Of a stretch of 64,000 nucleotides of DNA, positions 41,925 through 49,885 are shown piece after piece (position 1 is the first letter of the stretch; every line of letters begins with the position of its first letter). A program made the translations under genes and the position numbers. Below the pieces are notes generated by a model. The model was given only the letters and a program-made list of their open reading frames with translations. It did no database searches and had not been told where the DNA came from. Source of the DNA: Kushneria phosphatilytica (GTDB taxonomy: Bacteria > Pseudomonadota > Gammaproteobacteria > Pseudomonadales > Halomonadaceae); contig NZ_CP043420.1 in NCBI RefSeq assembly GCF_008247605.1, positions 372,001 to 436,000 on the forward strand. Reading direction: 5' to 3'.

Positions 41925-42121
41925 GGAGCGGCAATAGAAAACCTGCTCTCTGTTCAGGCAAAAAGCACATGATCCCCATCGTAAGGTGATGCCACTTCCA
42001 TCGACTGATCAGGTATGAGGCCGAATGGTCCCCTCATGCTTGCTACACTTCGGGCCGATATCGAAAGTGACATGCATTGCTGCACTTCCCGGAACCGAAC
42101 AGTCAAAGGGGCACGGTCCTC

Positions 42122-43531
42122 ATGCGCTCTGAACATTCGCCGGATCAGGATGAGCTGCTGATCGGGTTGCATCATCTGCTGATTGATCATTTTGATGATC
42201 TGCCCTCGTTCATCCCGGCCTGCCTTGAAACCGGGCGACAGTTGCTGGGTCTATCGACCGGTATTTTCAGCCGAATCACTGGTAGTGATTATGAGGTCGT
42301 GGATGTCCTGACCCCCCTGGAGGGGGTCCACCGTGGCGATCATTTTTCGCTTGTGGATACCTATTGTAATGCGGTCATCCAGGCTGGAGCGCCTACCGCC
42401 TATCATGCGGTCGGTGAGATGGCGGATATGCAGCAGCATCCGGTCTATATCGGTTTGCGGCTGGAGTCCTATATCGGCGTGCCGGTCTATACGACCGATG
42501 GGGTTTTCGGCACTCTCAATTTCAGTGATCTGGCGCCTCGCAGTACGCCCTTTGGCAAGCGCGAGATTCGAATCCTCGAAGTCATGGCGTCGATGCTGGG
42601 CCGATTGATCGAACGCGAGCAGGCGCAGAGTCTGCTGTTCGAGCGCGAAGAGATGTTTGAAAAGGGATTTCGTCATGCCATCGTGGCCAAGGCCATTGCG
42701 CGCCCCGATGGTCTGATCATTGACGTCAATGATGCCTTCTGCCGGCTGTTCGGCTACCCGCGCGATCAGTTGCTGGGGCTGACGCCGGCTGACCTGACGC
42801 ATCCTGAAGATCAGCATCTTACGGATCAGCAGTATCGTGAACTGTTCAGTGGCACACGCGACTACTTTGTTGCCGAGAAGCGCTATGTCACTCGCCAGGG
42901 CACAACCATCGAAACGCAGATTTCAGTGGCTCTGGTACGCAATGAGGAAGGCGCGCCCGGTTATATCGTTTTCGAAGGTATCGATCTGACCGAGAAAAAC
43001 CGCACCGTACGGGAGCTTGAACAGGCCAATCAGCGGCTGCAGCTGTTTGCGCGAACCGATGCGCTGACCGGACTGCCCAACCGCCGGGCATTCGATGAAG
43101 CGCTGGAGCGCGAGTGCGCGCGAACCCAGCGCACCGGGGAAACGCTTTCAATCATCATTATCGATCTGGATTACTTCAAGCGCATCAATGATCGCTATGG
43201 CCATGGTATTGGCGATGAAGTGCTGGTGAAGCTGGCCGATGTACTGCGCTCCGTTGTTCGCCGTTCGGATCTGGCAGCGCGTCTGGGGGGGGAAGAGTTC
43301 GTCGTGTTGCTGCCTGAAACGACCGCTGCGGCGGGGACCAGACTGGCCGAACGACTGCGTCTGGCGCTGCATGCCGTCACCTGGCCGGGCGAGCCGGTGA
43401 CAGCCAGTTTCGGTGTGGCCGAGTACGATCATGAGTCGATGAGTCCGAAAATCCTGCTGAATCTGGCTGATGAAGCTCTCTATGCAGCCAAGGCGGCAGG
43501 GCGCGATCAGGTGATGAAGGCCGAGCAGTAG
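42122..43531 (+). CDS. GAF-PAS-GGDEF diguanylate cyclase
   Basis: 469 residues from ATG at 42122 (MRSEHSPDQ); an in-frame ATG at 42077 is possible. A GAF domain (LETGRQLLGLSTGIFSRI...SYIGVPVYTTDGVFGTLNF) is followed by a PAS domain (IVAKAIARPDGLIIDVNDAFCRLFGYPRDQLLG...) and a GGDEF domain with intact active site (ARLGGEEFVVLLPET) and LTGLPNRRAF. It should make cyclic di-GMP in response to a small ligand or redox state. No membrane segment, so it is cytoplasmic. A bidirectional hairpin follows the stop. Confidence 0.93.
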   Translation: MRSEHSPDQDELLIGLHHLLIDHFDDLPSFIPACLETGRQLLGLSTGIFSRITGSDYEVVDVLTPLEGVHRGDHFSLVDTYCNAVIQAGAPTAYHAVGEMADMQQHPVYIGLRLESYIGVPVYTTDGVFGTLNFSDLAPRSTPFGKREIRILEVMASMLGRLIEREQAQSLLFEREEMFEKGFRHAIVAKAIARPDGLIIDVNDAFCRLFGYPRDQLLGLTPADLTHPEDQHLTDQQYRELFSGTRDYFVAEKRYVTRQGTTIETQISVALVRNEEGAPGYIVFEGIDLTEKNRTVRELEQANQRLQLFARTDALTGLPNRRAFDEALERECARTQRTGETLSIIIIDLDYFKRINDRYGHGIGDEVLVKLADVLRSVVRRSDLAARLGGEEFVVLLPETTAAAGTRLAERLRLALHAVTWPGEPVTASFGVAEYDHESMSPKILLNLADEALYAAKAAGRDQVMKAEQ

Positions 43532-43561
43532 GATGTCGAGGTCATGGTAGGGCAGTCAGCT

Positions 43562-43583
43562 GAGCCCGCAATAATGCGGGCTC
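43562..43583. terminator. Bidirectional terminator
   Basis: Perfect stem GAGCCCGCA/TGCGGGCTC with an ATAA loop, placed between two converging genes (ending at 43531 and 43593). T tracts are short. Confidence 0.55.
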
Positions 43584-43592
43584 CGGCAAACG

Positions 43593-43913
43593 TTATGCCT
43601 GACGAACTTCCAGATGGGTGATCTCAACGCCATTGCGAGCAAAGCACATGGCGACATCGGCACCGGTCATCAGGTTGTCCGAGTCATCGAGTATCAGCTG
43701 ACAGCTGGCGCCATTCAGCTGTAACAGACGAATGGCACCCTGATAGGCCGTTTCCGGGCTGTCGTAAGTCTGTCCCACCGGGCTGTACCACCCGTCCACG
43801 CCGATGAACAGGCGGGTGCCGAAATCGGTCTCGTTCATTTCCAGCATGATCCGATGCGTGCCCTGTGGCTGCACGATTCTGGCCTGCTGTACCGCGATGG
43901 TTGCATAGCCCAT
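43593..43913 (-). CDS. Hypothetical protein
   Basis: 106 residues from ATG at 43913, after GCGAGGTGCTC; the frame extends 15 codons further but with no better start. Soluble, beta-rich sequence (IVQPQGTHRIMLEMNETDFGTRLFIGVDGWYSPVGQTYDSPETAYQGAIRLLQL). No family recognised. Confidence 0.55.
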   Translation of the reverse strand: MGYATIAVQQARIVQPQGTHRIMLEMNETDFGTRLFIGVDGWYSPVGQTYDSPETAYQGAIRLLQLNGASCQLILDDSDNLMTGADVAMCFARNGVEITHLEVRQA

Positions 43914-44142
43914 GAGCACCTCGCCTTTCCAACCGGATATGTCCTTTTCTATGTACAACAGTGTATCGGGTACGTATTTATGACTTTCGTCGGCCGCGCC
44001 TCGGATGGCTTTATTCGATACCTGGATGGTGACGGTGTGCGTGCCCCGAAGTCAGATTGCACTGGAAATGGTTGATGCCTTTGAACGCTGATAAGCCATT
44101 ATGTCAGGCAAAATCTGTTGTTTAATGCTTAAGTATGATGAT

Positions 44143-44241
44143 CAGTCTTTGAAGACTGAAGCAGGTTCTACTAATAATGGAGGTGACAACCGAATGTTGT
44201 CACTCCAATCCCTTCCCCCCGGCTTCTGCCGGGTTTTTTTT
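44143..44241 (+). ncRNA. Candidate small RNA with three hairpins and terminator
   Basis: In an intergenic region with no plus-strand gene upstream to terminate, three hairpins follow in series: CAGTCT-TTGA-AGACTG (44143-44158), GTGACAAC-CGAAT-GTTGTCAC (44183-44203) and an intrinsic terminator CCCGGC-TTCT-GCCGGG with eight Ts (44218-44241). An orphan terminator behind two perfect stems is the usual mark of a small RNA. The 5' end is not defined. A purine-rich GGAGG lies at the base of the second hairpin. Confidence 0.55.
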
Positions 44242-44318
44242 GTCCGGTATTCGCATTGAAGCAGGGAGGGCAGGCACTGTTGGTGGAAAAGAATTGTTGG
44301 GCCGACAAAAGGGTATAA

Positions 44319-44339
44319 GGCCTGACAGGTCGTCAGGCC
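44319..44339. terminator. Hairpin downstream of 44364-44633 gene
   Basis: Stem GGCCTGAC/GTCAGGCC with a 5-base loop lies 25 bases past the minus-strand gene stop. The T tract is poor, so termination may be weak. Confidence 0.4.
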
Positions 44340-44363
44340 AGGGTGACAGGAAGATTGGATCCG

Positions 44364-44633
44364 TTACTTGTGACGTGTACGCCCGGCTCGTCGTACCAGA
44401 TAGAGATGAAGACCGGCGACAAGGTTCATCACGGCCAGAATGATGACGATCAGTGTCCCGAGGGGGCGGGGCATCGAGACGGCCTGAAAGACAACCGGCA
44501 ATCCGATCAGAAGTGCCATCAGCAGCCAGATGCCATCGAACACGGGTTTGGCAGTCGAGCCATCATCTTCAGGTGGCTGGCGAAACAGGCGATCCAGAGT
44601 TTGCTGAATCAGGTGATAGAGAGTCCTTTTCAT
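44364..44633 (-). CDS. Small two-helix membrane protein
   Basis: 89 residues. A charged N-terminal segment (LIQQTLDRLFRQPPEDDGST) is followed by two membrane helices (IWLLMALLIGLPVVFQAVSM, then LIVIILAVMNLVAGLHLYLV) and a basic end (RRAGRTRHK). Family not recognised. A start after GGAGGCA is clear. Confidence 0.65.
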   Translation of the reverse strand: MKRTLYHLIQQTLDRLFRQPPEDDGSTAKPVFDGIWLLMALLIGLPVVFQAVSMPRPLGTLIVIILAVMNLVAGLHLYLVRRAGRTRHK

Positions 44634-45715
44634 GTCATTGCCTCCTTGTAGAACCGGCTACACATATGCCGGTGATCCCTATAGTGCCTGTTTGGGTGGC
44701 CTCTGAAACTCTTTTGAAGGCGTCGCATGGAGGGCTTAAACGCAGGCACGGCATGACAGGAAAGGCGCACGTGGTATCAGCCGTCTGCTCAGCAGGCGTG
44801 ACGCGGCATTGGGTTGTGGTTTACCGCCATACCCGGCAGCACAATGAAGGATCGCCTGGTGATCGGCGCAGGAAGAGAGGGGAGGTTTTCTGACCACGGA
44901 AAGCGGAAACCGCCTGAGGCTGGCACTGGTATGGGCGCCACGAAACGGTATCCGCTGCACCCTGGCGCCTCGGTAATGAAGCTGATGCGATGAAAGGAAA
45001 AAACGGCAATACAAGGTGAGGGCGCTGGTGATCTGCCACCGGGGCCTGAATAAAGAGGTGCCTCGAATCCTTCCCTGGAACCCGTTCAAGTCCATTGAAC
45101 CCAAACGGCTGGACGCCATGCCCTCCGAGGCTAAGCACAGGGTAGGAGGGAGTAGATGGTGCAACAAGGTCTTTGTCCAAAGATTGCATCATTTTTTCGC
45201 GTTCAAATGTGTAAAGGTTACTTTCCATAACATAGGTAATTAAAGGAAGTGATTTTTGCTCGTTATCAGTTGTCATGGCATCAGCTTTCTTCAAGCAGAC
45301 AGCATCTTTATTACCTGGAATAATGAAATCCCTCACCTTCCCTGTGCTGGCGTTAAGCAGGCTCGCTGTAGCCTTGCGCCTGAAGCTGTCTTCCCATGGA
45401 TGGGGGTACTTGCCGCATTGAATGACCTCGCCAACGCCTTGCGTGGCGGGCACTTGAGTCTTGTCCATGACCCTTTGTCGATCTGAAGCATCATGAGAAG
45501 GTGCTCTGTTTCCGGTCAAAAGGAGCGGGGATAAATCTCTGCCATCGCAGGAGAAATGGCCGGCCGTCATGCTCCGGTTTTTTTCTGGTGTATTGCATCA
45601 AATTCTGAAGTGGCTTTTATGGCCGTTTGCATTGTCCGGTGATCGTGAACTAGCTTTTTTCAGACTTAAATGAAAGCGGGCTTTTCCGATCACGCACAAC
45701 AGATGAGGTGGTGCC
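44634..45715. other. 1.1-kb intergenic region with structured repeat copy B
   Basis: No supported gene. Repeat copy B lies at 45060-45132. A 249-codon open frame on the minus strand (44821-45570) runs straight through the repeat, lacks a ribosome-binding site and resembles no family, so I treat it as chance. The stretch 45140-45300 is AT-richer and may be acquired DNA. Confidence 0.5.
45060..45132 (-). repeat. Structured intergenic repeat, copy B
   Basis: Minus strand: CCTCGGAGGGCATGG, CGTCC closing the first hairpin, AGCCGT, second hairpin GTTCAA-TGGAC-TTGAAC, then GGGTTCCAGGGAAGG and ATTCGAGGC. It matches copy A almost base for base in the GGGTTCCA-GGAAGGATTCGAGGC block, while the second hairpin has changed on both sides and still pairs. 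That compensation suggests selection for RNA structure. Confidence 0.6.
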
Positions 45716-47134
45716 GTGAGTGATACCGATCTGGGCACAATGGATGCCGGTCAGCTGAGCGAATTGTTCAGAACCGGCAAGGCGTCCCCCCTGGAGGCAA
45801 CACGCGCTGCGCTCGAGCGTATCGAGCGCTTCAATGACAAGGTGAATGCCTTTGTCCATGTGGATCGGGAAGGGGCGGAAAAGGCTGCCCGTGCTTCTGC
45901 CCGCCGCTGGGGCCAGGGGCAGCAGCTGAGCCCCATTGATGGTGTTCCGGCTTCTCTCAAGGATCTGACCGAGGTGGCAGGCATGCCGGCTCGTGAGGGC
46001 TCGCTGACCACCTCCGATGATCTGTGCGAACAGGATGCGCCACCGGCGCAACGTCTTCGTGAAGCCGGCGCTGTATTACTTGGTAAAACCAACACGCCCG
46101 AATTCGGCTGGAAGGGGGTGACCGACAACCGCGTATTCGGTGCGACCTGCAACCCCTGGGATACTCAGCTGACACCTGGGGGGTCTTCTGGTGGTGCGGC
46201 AGCGGCGGCTGCCCTCAACATGGGCGTGCTGCACCAGGGCGGTGATTCCGGTGGGTCGATCCGGATTCCGGCGGCCTTTACGGGCGTGTTCGGTTTCAAG
46301 CCGACCTTTGGCTGGACCCCGCAGTGGCCGCCGGCCAAGATGCCGTCGCTTTCGCATATCGGGCCGCTGACGCGCAATGTGCGTGATGCAGCCCGCATGC
46401 TCAATGTGATCGGTCGCTACCACTATCGCGACCCCTATGCCGTGCGCGGTGAGCCGGAAGATTGGGGTGTGGACCTCGACAAGGACTTGCGTGGGCTGCG
46501 TATCGCCTATTCGCCTGACCTGGGCTATGCGAAGGTGGACCCTCAGGTAGCCCAGCGGGTACGCGAAGCGGCGCAAAAGCTGGAAGCGCTGGGTGCCGAA
46601 GTCGAAGAGATCCACCCGGGTTTTGAATCGCCGATCAATATCTTTCAAACCATCTGGTTCACTGCCTCACTGGAGCTCTACTCGCAGTGTGATGAGCGTC
46701 AGCGCCAGTTGCTCGATCCCGGCCTGGTTGCGAAAGCGCATCGCGCCGAGAACTGGAGTGCCGTGGAGCTTTTCCATGCCGAGGCCGAACGGGCACGATT
46801 GACCATGGCGCTCGAGAAGTTCAACCAGGACTACCATCTGGTGATGACACCTTCGGTGCCTATCGAGCCCTTTGCCATCAATCAGGAAGTGCCGCCTGGC
46901 AGCGGGATGCAGGATTGGGAAGAGTGGTCGCCCTTCTCCTATCCCTTCAACCTCAGTCAGCAGCCGGCAGCCTCCGTGCCGTGTGGCTTTACCGACAAGG
47001 GATTGCCGGTCGGCTTTCAGCTGGCAGGGGGCAAATATGATGATGTGCGAGTGCTGCGTGCCTGCAATGCGTTCATGGAAGCCCATCCCGCGCGCTACCC
47101 CACGGTTCCCGATCCGGCCGAGTATGCCGGCTGA
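45716..47134 (+). CDS. Amidase-signature family hydrolase
   Basis: 472 residues. GTG start at 45716, after GAGGTGGTGCC. The amidase-signature triad is visible: Lys82 (GVPASLKD), the cis-Ser of TPGGSSGGAAAAAA (155-166) and nucleophile Ser181 (GGDSGGSIRIPAAFTG). The C-terminal ASVPCGFTDKGLPVGFQLAG block is typical. It hydrolyses an amide or carbamoyl compound to acid and amine. The gene 113 bases downstream encodes an EctC-like protein, which hints at a diamine or N-acyl amino-acid substrate, but this is inference. It may equally be a general amidase. Confidence 0.92.
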   Translation: MSDTDLGTMDAGQLSELFRTGKASPLEATRAALERIERFNDKVNAFVHVDREGAEKAARASARRWGQGQQLSPIDGVPASLKDLTEVAGMPAREGSLTTSDDLCEQDAPPAQRLREAGAVLLGKTNTPEFGWKGVTDNRVFGATCNPWDTQLTPGGSSGGAAAAAALNMGVLHQGGDSGGSIRIPAAFTGVFGFKPTFGWTPQWPPAKMPSLSHIGPLTRNVRDAARMLNVIGRYHYRDPYAVRGEPEDWGVDLDKDLRGLRIAYSPDLGYAKVDPQVAQRVREAAQKLEALGAEVEEIHPGFESPINIFQTIWFTASLELYSQCDERQRQLLDPGLVAKAHRAENWSAVELFHAEAERARLTMALEKFNQDYHLVMTPSVPIEPFAINQEVPPGSGMQDWEEWSPFSYPFNLSQQPAASVPCGFTDKGLPVGFQLAGGKYDDVRVLRACNAFMEAHPARYPTVPDPAEYAG

Positions 47135-47247
47135 GTCCGGCATCAAGTGAATTCCCTGGTTGGGCGCAGTACCGATCAGTGGAAGTGGAGCACCGTCAGG
47201 GAGCGGTGCATTTCAGACTGAAAATCGAAAGCAAGGAGTCGCATTCG

Positions 47248-47649
47248 ATGATCGTTAGAAGTCATGAAGACGCCAGGAAGACCGAAGTCGACGAAGACAA
47301 GTTCATCAGTCGGCGTTATACCCTGCGTGCTGATGGCATGGGTCATTCCTTTCACGAGACCTATATCAAACCCGGCCAGTCACTTCACATGTGGTACAAG
47401 CACCACAAGGAAACCGTGATCTGTGTCGAGGGCAAGGGCCAGATCGAGGATCTGACCGAAGGCGGCAAGTGGGATCTCGAGCCTGGTACGCTATATGCGC
47501 TGGACAAGCATCAGAAGCATATCCTCAGCAGTGAAAATGGTATGCGAGTGCTCTGCTGCTTCTCGCCCTCGCTGGTGGGTCCCGAGGATCACGACGAAGA
47601 GGGCAGCTATCCCCTTTATGATGATGATGGCAGTGTCATCAAACGCTGA
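47248..47649 (+). CDS. Solitary EctC-like (ectoine synthase family) protein
   Basis: 133 residues from ATG at 47248 (AAGGAGTCGCATTCG upstream). The cupin fold of ectoine synthase is recognisable: MIVRSHEDARKT at the start, WYKHHKETVICVEGKG, TLYALDKHQKHIL and CCFSPSLVGPEDHDEEGSYPLYDD. The iron ligands of EctC align (Glu55, Tyr83, His91). It departs from canonical EctC in the N-terminal third and around residue 45 (SLHMWYKHH for ETHIHYKHH). ectA and ectB are not here, so it is an orphan paralog. It may cyclise N-acetyl-diaminobutyrate or a related compound. A strong terminator follows. Confidence 0.83.
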   Translation: MIVRSHEDARKTEVDEDKFISRRYTLRADGMGHSFHETYIKPGQSLHMWYKHHKETVICVEGKGQIEDLTEGGKWDLEPGTLYALDKHQKHILSSENGMRVLCCFSPSLVGPEDHDEEGSYPLYDDDGSVIKR

Positions 47650-47703
47650 TGAGTGAGCGGAGCCCTTTTTACGGGCGTCCGCCATGACCAGTGTCGATCC
47701 TTG

Positions 47704-47730
47704 CGCCCGACCGCTCCGGTCGGGCGTTTT
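47704..47730 (+). terminator. Intrinsic terminator after the EctC-like gene
   Basis: Perfect 10-bp stem CGCCCGACCG/CGGTCGGGCG with a CTC loop and TTTT. Confidence 0.85.
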
Positions 47731-47748
47731 GCGTTCGATCCATCCTGT

Positions 47749-47774
47749 AAAAAAGCCGCCCCGTGAGGGGCGGC
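47749..47774 (-). terminator. Terminator for minus-strand transcription
   Basis: On the minus strand GCCGCCCC-TCAC-GGGGCGGC is followed by six Ts. The nearest minus-strand units upstream are repeat copy C and the lysis cassette, so one of these transcripts probably ends here. Confidence 0.8.
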
Positions 47775-47976
47775 GATATGGATCGTTACACAGCTTGTTC
47801 AGAATAGCGCGCCGGACGAGCTGAACCATTCCCCATTGGAGGCAGAGGTTGTAGTTCCAGAACAGAGGGCCTGGCGGAAGTTCGATGAAAACGATGGAAG
47901 ACAGGGGTGCTATAAGCGGAGCGGGTGCATTCCGAATCTGTAAAAATTCTGTTAATGGTTGACAATAGGGAGGGGT

Positions 47977-48060
47977 TGCCCTGACTCCATCCCTGGAGCC
48001 CGTGCAATCCGCTTAAAACGGATGATCAGCGACGGCTGGGCTTGCTGCCCTTCAAGGCGG
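47977..48060 (-). repeat. Structured intergenic repeat, copy C
   Basis: Minus strand: CCTTGAAGGGCAGC, closing AAGCCCAG, AGCCGT, second hairpin ATCCG-TTTTAAG-CGGAT, then CACGGGCTCCAGGGATGG and AGTCAGGGC. It keeps the block order of copies A and B, but with a new second stem that still pairs. A minus-strand terminator lies about 200 bases downstream. Confidence 0.58.
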
Positions 48061-48144
48061 AAAAGAGTGTATAGCGCATTCAATTCTTCTACAAGGTTGT
48101 GCTGAAAAGAGGTGCTGTTTTTTCTATTGAATAAATCGGAGGGT

Positions 48145-48237
48145 GACAGGTTCCGTAACATGGACTAAACAGAAAGAGTCGATATACCCCTGTCGTCAAC
48201 AGTGTTGGGACCCGGCCTTTCGAGGCCGGGTTTTTTT
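48145..48237 (+). ncRNA. Candidate small RNA ending in a UUCG terminator
   Basis: An orphan intrinsic terminator on the plus strand (CCCGGCCT-TTCG-AGGCCGGG plus seven Ts, 48211-48237) has no plus-strand gene before it; the EctC-like gene has its own terminator 500 bases earlier. Upstream are a long-range stem (GACAGG 48145-48150 with CCTGTC 48189-48194) and CAACA-G-TGTTG (48197-48207). A GGAGGG precedes the first stem. The 5' end and promoter are not defined. Confidence 0.5.
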
Positions 48238-48269
48238 ATGCCGGCTGTCTATGGTGGGGGCAATCGGCA

Positions 48270-48620
48270 TTACGGTGTCGGCTCGGACAAGGTATCGTCA
48301 TTATGGTCCGCCTTCTGAAGCCGGTTTGGTAAACCATCTTCCGGTGCACCCTCGTCCAGTGGCGCGTTTGTCGCCCCATGACAGGCAATGATGGCATCCA
48401 CTTCTGCCGCGCAGCGCGCCCAGGCCGCTTCGGTCCGCTCCAGCTGAAGATGCAGCTCACCGTTGGTCGTCGGATGGCTGGCTGGTAGCGTGCAGGGGCT
48501 TGGAGTCGCGCAGCGATTGACGATAAGCGTCGGCGCCGGTGACGGCATCTCGCTGGCGCAGCCGGATAATCCCACCAGGCAGGCGCTGATCAGCCCACTG
48601 CTGAATTTTGACATTTTCAT
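48270..48620 (-). CDS. Rz1-like outer-membrane spanin lipoprotein
   Basis: 116 residues from ATG at 48620, read in a different frame from Rz and starting inside it. A lipoprotein signal is clear (MKMSKFSSGLISACLVGLSGCAS, lipobox LSGC). The mature part includes Pro-rich PSPAPTL and a helical QLERTEAAWARCAAEVDAII. Nested overlap with Rz is the classic Rz/Rz1 arrangement. With Rz it would fuse inner and outer membranes at the final step of lysis. It extends further beyond Rz than in lambda. Confidence 0.82.
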   Translation of the reverse strand: MKMSKFSSGLISACLVGLSGCASEMPSPAPTLIVNRCATPSPCTLPASHPTTNGELHLQLERTEAAWARCAAEVDAIIACHGATNAPLDEGAPEDGLPNRLQKADHNDDTLSEPTP

Positions 48621-48897
48621 GCTGTAACTCCCGGATATGTTCAAGGCGGTCGGAGGCGACGCGTGCCAGTTGGGCACGACGCTCGGCCAGCTGCTGTCGC
48701 TGTTTCTCGAGTCGTCTGGCGTTGTGCCAGAGGGCATCGATGACCAACTCGCGACGCTGGGATTCGACCTGTTCGCGAATGAGTTGCTGACGTACCTGGT
48801 CAACCTGTGCGGCGGCCGCGGCACTGCGTTCCCAGAGCGCCCAGCAGCTCAGCGCAAGCGTCAGGATCACGACGCCAATAGCGAGATAGCGGGTCAT
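48457..48897 (-). CDS. Rz-like inner-membrane spanin (i-spanin)
   Basis: 146 residues: N-terminal membrane anchor (YLAIGVVILTLALSCWALW) followed by a long coiled coil (RSAAAAAQVDQVRQQLIREQVESQRRELVI...RLEKQRQQLAERRAQLARVAS). It overlaps the endolysin stop by four bases and contains the start of the Rz1-like gene. This is the standard i-spanin layout. Confidence 0.87.
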   Translation of the reverse strand: MTRYLAIGVVILTLALSCWALWERSAAAAAQVDQVRQQLIREQVESQRRELVIDALWHNARRLEKQRQQLAERRAQLARVASDRLEHIRELQHENVKIQQWADQRLPGGIIRLRQRDAVTGADAYRQSLRDSKPLHATSQPSDDQR

Positions 48898-49382
48898 GGC
48901 TCAAGCTCCTTCAGGCAGAGGGCGCGTTCGGTCCGCCGGCGCCTGACCAGGCCTGGCAGGGTCCTGCCCCCGGCGTGCACCCAGCGCGTCAGCTCATTAC
49001 AAGCCGCACGGGGTTTGCCGGCGTTGAGCTTGCGCAGCAGGGTGGAGTTGCGAAAATTGCCTTCTCCCACGTTGAAAATGAATGAAGCCAGTGCGGCACG
49101 CCGACTCTCCGGCATACGTCGATACACGGCCGGGTCGACCTGGCGTTTGAGTGCTGTGAAGGCTTCGCCAAGATCCTCTTTCAGCAGCGCATCACAGCGT
49201 TCGTCACTGAGGCGCTCGCCCGCTCTGACCTCGGCGCCGGTATGGCCGGTGCATACGGTAGGTATCCCGACCGGATCGAGATAAGCCGTATTTTCGGTGC
49301 CCTCGAAATAACCAACCACCGCGGCTGCAATCGAGAGCGCGCCGGCCGAGCCGGTAGCGAGCAGTCGTCGGGGGATTTTCAT
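48894..49382 (-). CDS. SAR-type phage endolysin (glycoside hydrolase 24)
   Basis: 162 residues from ATG at 49382, set by GGGAGGAAAC. The catalytic triad has the GH24 spacing E-8-D-5-T (Glu27, Asp36, Thr42). The N-terminus is a weakly hydrophobic Gly/Ala-rich segment (ATGSAGALSIAAAVVGY) typical of signal-arrest-release endolysins, which are exported by Sec and released from the membrane to become active. It overlaps the holin stop (ATGA) and the Rz start. It cleaves peptidoglycan in the periplasm. Confidence 0.9.
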   Translation of the reverse strand: MKIPRRLLATGSAGALSIAAAVVGYFEGTENTAYLDPVGIPTVCTGHTGAEVRAGERLSDERCDALLKEDLGEAFTALKRQVDPAVYRRMPESRRAALASFIFNVGEGNFRNSTLLRKLNAGKPRAACNELTRWVHAGGRTLPGLVRRRRTERALCLKELEP

Positions 49383-49600
49383 GTTTCCTCCCGGCGATGA
49401 TGGCGTCGCCCTCTCTGCACTCGCCATTGCTGAAAGCGATGCACGTATTTGGTGAGAATCAGGCCGATCTGGAGCGTCAGGTAGCACAGCGTCAGTACGC
49501 TCACCCAGTCGGCCGGCGTCATCCCCCCTGCATGCAGCAGGGAAACAAGTCCCGGTGGGATGGCCCGGGTGGTTTCGGTAACCAGTGTCGTCAACGGCAT
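49379..49600 (-). CDS. Small phage-type holin
   Basis: 73 residues with one central membrane helix (WVSVLTLCYLTLQIGLILTKYV) and a strongly basic C-terminus (RVQRGRRHHRREET), as in small pinholin or HP1-like holins. It is the first gene of the cassette and overlaps the endolysin start by four bases. It would depolarise or permeabilise the inner membrane and release the SAR endolysin. Confidence 0.78.
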   Translation of the reverse strand: MPLTTLVTETTRAIPPGLVSLLHAGGMTPADWVSVLTLCYLTLQIGLILTKYVHRFQQWRVQRGRRHHRREET

Positions 49601-49885
49601 TTTTCCTCCCGCTTTGGCGCTGATGGTGCCGAAGTGTCAGTCGAAGGTATTAGATTCGGCGCCCGACAGACTTACGCTACCGTTGGCCCGTATATGCCTG
49701 CCATGGGAAGCGGGTGTCGCAGGAGGTTCGTAATCGCCTGTTGCGACAAGGAGTTATGTTGATAGGCGGCAGGAATTCGGCATATCGCCGGTTGATCAGG
49801 AGTTGTGCCGACAGGTTGGTTGTTTTTTCTGCCACGGCCCACCAGGGTAATGAGTCGGCAATCATCGGTTGGTCGGGAGGTGAAC

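Noticed and set aside
44821..45570. 249-codon minus-strand open frame
   Set aside because: It crosses structured repeat copy B, has no ribosome-binding site and resembles no family. Long chance frames are expected in GC-rich DNA.
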